Positions 59,372-64,000 of a DNA stretch of 64,000 nt are shown here, piece after piece. The stretch lies in contig JAQFVV010012490.1 in assembly GCA_028023455.1 (NCBI GenBank), positions 2,294,001 to 2,358,000 on the forward strand, read 5' to 3'. The stretch comes from Epiperipatus broadwayi. Lineage: Eukaryota; Onychophora; Udeonychophora; Euonychophora; Peripatidae. The number at the start of each line of letters is the position of its first letter. The stretch's first letter is position 1. Under the pieces are notes generated by a model. That model saw only the letters and a list, made by a program, of their open reading frames with translations, did no database searches and had not been told where the DNA came from. Position numbers and translations under genes: made by a program.

Positions 59372-61225
59372 CCTCATACATGGTCAAGGCAATACATTCG
59401 CTGAGCTTTGGGACAACCCCCAAAAATTAGAGTCCCTAGTGCACTTAAAATACAAAATGAGGTGGTATCTGGTAACAACATTCTTAACTCTTTGTATCTA
59501 CATTATAAAAATGCCTTTCAAGGTAGTGAAAGATTTTATCCAAAGCCAAATTATTTTGGAATTCCAGATGATGACATTTTATTTGTCGCAGAAGAATTCA
59601 TTAAGAAAATGGCAGATATATCTGACTCTTGTCACTCTGGAATACATGGCATACCTAAATTTATGTACGCTCATCTAGGGCACTTTACTGCAAAATACTT
59701 ATCAAGACTGGCAAATTTTTTATCAAAAGAACTATATCTCTTTGAAGGCCTATATCCCATACTACTAGTCCCGTTTCACAAAAAACCAGAAAAAATCTAG
59801 ACTGTCAAAAACATACGGCCCATATCTATGAGCCCACTTGGAATCAAAATCCTTGAATCTGTAATAAAAGACAAAATTGAACCGCATATTCTACCAATGA
59901 TCTCAAGATGGCAGTTTGCAAAAAAAGGATCATCTACCGGACAAGCTGCAATCCTATTCAAAACAATTACTGATGACGTTAGAAACAGGAAGAAACATAG
60001 TCCAATAGCTGTTCAATTAGACATTAAAGCTGCCTTTGACACAGTTCCAATTGGAAAACTTATTGATGTATTGGTAGATACACCAATTCTTAAATCAATA
60101 CTATATGTCATTACCAACCTCTTGATTAATAGAGAAATATACCTAACAATGAATGGAAAATACTCATCTTCCTTCAACCCTTACTGCTCCATTCTACAAG
60201 GATCTCCATTAAGTGTCCTCTTATTCACAACATATATAAACTCACTCTTGAACAAAATTGAAAAAAGCATACCTGGCATATACATTTCGAAAATAAATAC
60301 TAACATATCATGCTTAGCCTTCATGGATGATATCACTGTTTTCCTGTCAAATAAAAAATATCTTCCAATGCTGTTGCAAATACTGGAAAAATACTCAAGG
60401 GAGTATAGACTTGAATTCAATGCTGATAAATCATGTGCATGGAAAATTTTTAATGGACAGCCTATACAGCATCTTTTCTTTAAAGGAAAGCCTGCCCCTT
60501 TTTGGGGATTTCCATTCCATCAGAGTAATGCAGCAATGCGAGTAAAAATCCAGAATATGCTCAAAATAAAAATTGAAAATATAACAAGCTCGCTCATGAA
60601 AACTTATCTCTCAGTTTACGCAAAAGTATCACTATTCAACATGCTAATCACTACAAGAATTATATACTATACTCCAATAGTTATATGTGCAAAAGCCTTT
60701 CTCACATATATCTACTCAATGCTCAGAAAACTTTTATGGGGTCAACGTATCATTTCCATCTCGATCAGAAAACTTCAGTGCCAACTTATACATAATGGGA
60801 TGGGACTTCATTCAGTTAACACATTTAGAATACAGAAAACACTAAACCTCATCTCATCTATTACTAAATTATTCCCTCACATTGCTCCTACCTTAAAAAT
60901 TACACCAACTGATAGACCACCAACTACAAAAGGCTACTGGAAAAACCTTATTGACCCATTGCTTTCTATTGATAATCTCCATTTCTACCCTCCCCTGAAT
61001 AAATATAAATATTGGGAAGTTCATTCACTCTTCCAACCACACTCAATTAATGATGAGGATAAGTCAATTTTAAGTCTCAATAACCGTCAAATAATTAGAA
61101 AATTTAGGTTTTGGAACCTAGAGCCAAAATTCTTTGATTTCTTAGTAAAACTTAATCTGGAATGCCTCCCTCGTCTTTATTTTTATAAATATAGAAGATA
61201 CTGCAAGAGAGTAGATACTCAGTGA
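59372..61225 (+). pseudogene. LINE ORF2, reverse transcriptase domain (interrupted)
   Basis: The frame continues after the duplication with one TGA near 59402 and one TAG at 59798, then is open from 59801 to 61225 (ATG at 59828). Motifs in order are: a PPKIRVPSALKIQNEVVSGN-type linker; IRPISMSPLGIKILE (block 2); LDIKAAFDTV (motif A, near 60019); LQGSPLSVLLFTTYINSL (motif B, near 60196); FMDD (motif C, 60320-60331); EFNADKSCAWKIF (motif D/E); and a long thumb. Two nonsense codons plus the frameshift kill the element, but the rest is well preserved, so the inactivation is recent. The LINE clade is not certain: APE endonuclease plus CCHC-bearing ORF1 fits Tx1/L1-like, I or Jockey groups. Confidence 0.85.
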
Positions 61226-61561
61226 CACTGTCGCAGGAATATGGAAACGCAACCACATCTATTCTTTGACTGTCAATGCTTTGACAACATACGGATAGCA
61301 ATCCCTAGACTATTCAATAACACTCATGTTAATATGCACTATTTATTTAAAACATTTGGTAAGGGTATATATGCACAAATTTGGCAAGCACTTTTATTCT
61401 ATATGCACTACTAGATGTACATTCATATATAATAACCCTAGAAGACACCCAAACACTTTTTCAATCAAATTGGAAAGTATTAGAGAAAGGGACAAGAAAA
61501 TCACATCAGAAAAAGTATTTCAAGACACTTGGTCTTTAATGAATGAAAATCTTAGATCCTA
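61226..61561 (+). pseudogene. LINE ORF2 C-terminal Cys-His motif and tail
   Basis: After a TGA at 61223 the same frame reads HCRRNMETQPHLFFDCQC, matching the usual C-terminal zinc-binding CC-H-C motif of LINE ORF2. Near 61400 it shifts to the frame that ends with ERDKKITSEKVFQDTWSLM and stops at 61559-61561. This gives the true end of ORF2. Confidence 0.65.
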
Positions 61562-62006
61562 GCCTAAAGTAATGACAATTGTCTCATTTTGTCACCCCAG
61601 TGTGATGATGAAAGAGTCGTGAACAAACATATAATTTTTTACAGTTTGAGATTTTCTGCTTTTTATGTATGTACTTTAATTTAAGATGAACTGACTTTTC
61701 ATTTAATTTCTCATATATATATATAATTTTTTTTATAATTATGTATTTACACAGCTCTATAGTATTTTTTTAGTGCTCATTCATATCTATCATGTACATG
61801 TTATTATACCTTTGTTACTATACTAAATGTATCAAATTCCTGTAACATACTATATGTAATAAGCTATGTAACCCTTGATTGCTTAAAGCAGCAGCAGCAA
61901 AAGCAGCAGCAGAAGAAGAAGGAGGAGGAGAAGAAGGAGGAGGAGGAGAAGAAAAAGGAGAAGGAGAAGAAGAATGAGGAGAAGAAGAAGGAGGAGGAGG
62001 AGGAGG
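61562..62006 (+). repeat. LINE 3' UTR and AGC/AAG/AGG microsatellite tail
   Basis: About 330 bp of untranslated sequence are followed by a purine-rich triplet array at 61889-62006 (GCAGCAGCAGCAAAAGCAG onward, then AAG/AGG units). The array probably marks the 3' terminus of the LINE or grew from its tail. The proline/serine-rich minus-strand frame across it is an artefact of the repeat. Confidence 0.6.
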
Positions 62007-62159
62007 GATTATATTCATTTCAATTTTACAATAAATTTTTTTAAAGTTTGTTTACTATCAAATTAAAGGCTATGCCATCACTACTGTGCATTGTAATAAT
62101 TTAAAGACTATCAATCTCATACAATGCTAATATTACTAATTTTAATAATAAAAGTGACA

Positions 62160-62385
62160 AACTCTCCATATAATATCACCCAGTGTAAGCCATGGTACTC
62201 AATGGATGCAAAAAGGTGCATAAAGTCCCTATCTAGTGTCTACTCATTCAATATATTCAAACTAGTTTCTAGTTCTGGGTGGCACTATTGTACAGAGAGT
62301 TTGTCACAGTTTTAACAGCTTATGTGACATAGGAAATTGTGAACATGTGATGTTTAGTGGTTTAATATCACTCCTACCCATAGGA
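62160..62385 (+). repeat. Interspersed repeat family C, copy 2 (core inverted)
   Basis: The first 90 bp (CAATGGATGCAAAAAGGTGC to CTAGTTTCTAG) match copy 3 in reverse complement, whereas the following part (GAGTTTGTCACAGTTTTAA, ATGTGACATAGGAAATTGTG, CATGTGATG) matches it directly. Confidence 0.65.
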
Positions 62386-62589
62386 TGATAGTGACTAACC
62401 AAAGACACCAAAATGTATAGATATTGAACTGAATTCAGATCTATATAACTATACAAGTGAATCAACCCAAATTGAAAACATTATATGTTTCTCATTTAGA
62501 TTCATAATTCACTAGTTAACTAAAAGGCAAAAGATGGTGTTGGATGGTTGCATTGGATTCTAAGATGTAGGTGCCCTGCTCTCAGATCC

Positions 62590-62805
62590 AAGGTTCTATG
62601 AAAGCCATAAGCTAGAAACTAGTCTGGGAATATTGGAAGAATAGACACTAGAAAGGGATTTTATGCACAAACCTTCTGGCATCTGTTGATTACTATGGCT
62701 TGCACTGAATAGAACTACTGTGTGGAAAATTTGTCACTTTTAATAGTTTGTGTAAGCATAGGAAATAGTGATCATGTGATGTCTAGTGGTGGTGGCAATG
62801 ATGAT
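62590..62805 (+). repeat. Interspersed repeat family C, copy 3
   Basis: It has the same arrangement as copy 1 at 17850-18045 (in reverse complement there). The core lies between AGCCAT (about 62602) and ATGGCT (about 62696), followed by AAAATTTGTCACTTTTAATAG and GGAAATAGTGATCATGTGAT. Confidence 0.7.
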
Positions 62806-62831
62806 GATGATTAGTATTATTATTATTGATG

Positions 62832-62967
62832 AATAATAAACTATTAACTATTTACTTACAAAATGTAAGAGGATTATGACTAAGTTATGTAAAATTAAGC
62901 ATAAAATTCTAACAGAAGAATATGACATTATTTGTTTAACAGAGGCATGGCTAAAGGAAGATATATA
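62832..62967 (+). pseudogene. LINE endonuclease N-terminal fragment (left of a TIR insertion)
   Basis: It reads IYLQNVRGL, then after a one-base shift TKLCKIKHKILTEEYDIICL and TEAWLKEDI. These are the Asn and Glu motifs at the beginning of an APE-type endonuclease. The sequence stops at 62967 where the TIR element begins and resumes at 63945. It is a different LINE family from that at 58317, whose start is FNVRGLN...LLETKI. Confidence 0.75.
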
Positions 62968-63942
62968 CACCTGGGTCTCATTTTACATGATAGATAGGTT
63001 CCTCAGAAAACACGCGCAAACGAAATTGTGCAAAAATAGACGTAACTTACATTGAAAAGGGGGGATGCGGTCTGTGATTTTTCAAAATTCGCGTAAAAGC
63101 AAAGCACCAACGTAAAATTACTTTAAATTCGCGCAAAAAAAAAATAAGGAAATAAAATATGGCTAATAAAAAATTTCAAATTTGAAAAAAATTGATCCAA
63201 GACAAACTTTTTTTAACTATAATATTTAATTTTATTCAAAATAATATATTTTTATGCATAATTTACTGTACAATAATTTACATTTTTTTAATACACGTTT
63301 TAATTATTATCGATAAACAAGTTCGTTTGCAAACTGATAAAAAAATCAATTTTTCTCTAGAGGAAATACAACTAGCACCAACTTCACTCTCATGTTGTGT
63401 TGATTTTCTGGTGACAATGTAATTAGTAATTAATCTTTGAGATGATGATTTTATTAATTATTTATGAAGCTCGCGATATCCAGACATACAACCATTTAGC
63501 TCTCGTTGGAATTTAAGAGCACGTTAATGATTAGTGTCATTAATAAGAAAATAATGATTGATTACGTTCTTTTTTAAAAAGCAAAAACAGAATGTGATTT
63601 AAAATGCAAAATTAACATGCACAATGTTTGAACAAATTTACATTATAATCTTGTAAAATGTAATATGTGTATACATAAAATGTGAAAATCATGATTTTAA
63701 TTTCATTATTGCATAAAATCTTACTATTATAAAGCACTGAAAATATTGAAATTACTAAGATGAAAGTCGAATTCCAATAATGTGCTATTACTTTCAATAT
63801 AACATAAGTGCGTGAAATTTATTATTTAAAGTAATAGCACATTATCGAAAATCAACTTCCGGTGAAAGACGAATCGCGTAACTACGAATCGCGTAACTTC
63901 AAAATCGTGTTAAATAAGTCCGCGTAAAAAGAGATCCGGGTG
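62968..63942. mobile_element. Tc1/pogo-like non-autonomous TIR element (975 bp)
   Basis: The termini are inverted: CACCTGGGTCTCATTTTAC at 62968-62986 and, read on the minus strand, CACCCGGATCTCTTTTTAC at 63942-63924, matching 16 of 19. TA flanks it at 62966-62967 and 63943-63944. Taking out the element and one TA rejoins the LINE frame exactly, which proves the boundaries. Inside are several CGCGTAAA / TTCGCGC words typical of pogo/Tigger-type ends, but no transposase. The 76-codon frame at 63192 has no recognisable domain. Confidence 0.85.
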
Positions 63943-63944
63943 TA

Positions 63945-64000
63945 TAATGAATATTTAATAGATGATAAATATAATGTTTTCAGAAATGATAGATCTATAT
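63945..64000 (+). pseudogene. LINE endonuclease fragment, right of the TIR insertion (runs off the window)
   Basis: NEYLIDDKYNVFRNDRS continues the endonuclease in the same frame as TEAWLKEDI on the other side of the TIR element. This is the usual position of the segment after the Glu motif. It continues past the window end. Confidence 0.7.

Noticed and set aside
61818-62018. Minus-strand proline/serine/alanine-rich frame
   Set aside because: It is the translation of the AGC/AAG/AGG microsatellite at 61889-62006.

Overview
The window looks like transposon-dominated intergenic DNA from a very AT-rich invertebrate animal genome. I see no intact host gene. A eukaryote is indicated by LTR and non-LTR retrotransposons, tRNA-derived repeats, TIR elements, microsatellites and very sparse coding. 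The phylum cannot be fixed from the sequence; insect-like and mollusc-like repeat content are both possible.

Layout. 1-6536 is AT-rich DNA with a few more complex islands and an inverted-repeat element (5294-6180) that carries a possible IS1595-like transposase scrap. 6710-15679 is an old Ty3/gypsy-type LTR element (element 1). Its LTRs are 3.6 and 2.2 kb, and it holds a decayed gag and the end of integrase. It sits inside a copy of an interspersed repeat (family A) whose two halves lie at 6537-6709 and 15684-15830. Three more family A copies follow (16400-19766), plus one copy of repeat family C (17850-18045). 20330-22950 is compositionally different, with coding-like scraps that I cannot name. 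22950-31500 is mostly empty, apart from two tRNA-like sequences, a GC-rich island with a CTCF-like motif, and a promoter-like block followed by decayed coding sequence.

31515-34816 is a 3.3-kb near-perfect fold-back element flanked by an 8-bp target-site duplication. 39900-42300 is a dead non-LTR reverse transcriptase. 46847-56633 is a young LTR element (element 2): two almost identical LTRs of about 3.3 kb enclose only 3.2 kb with one 510-codon gag-like ORF and an integrase tail. PBS, PPT, TATA box and poly(A) signals are visible. 56711-62006 is a recently broken LINE (ORF1, endonuclease, reverse transcriptase, 3' zinc-finger remnant). The right end has two more family C repeats and a LINE endonuclease fragment split by a 975-bp pogo/Tc1-like TIR element (62968-63942).

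The elements do not form a pathway. They are layers of independent insertions, and several can be ordered in time: element 1 inside repeat A, the TIR element inside a LINE endonuclease, and possibly element 2 inside the 5' leader of the 56711 LINE. The points most worth a second look are the giant fold-back element, the LTR element whose LTRs together outweigh its body and whose only ORF carries a 16-residue repeat array, and the LINE with an FMDD reverse transcriptase motif.
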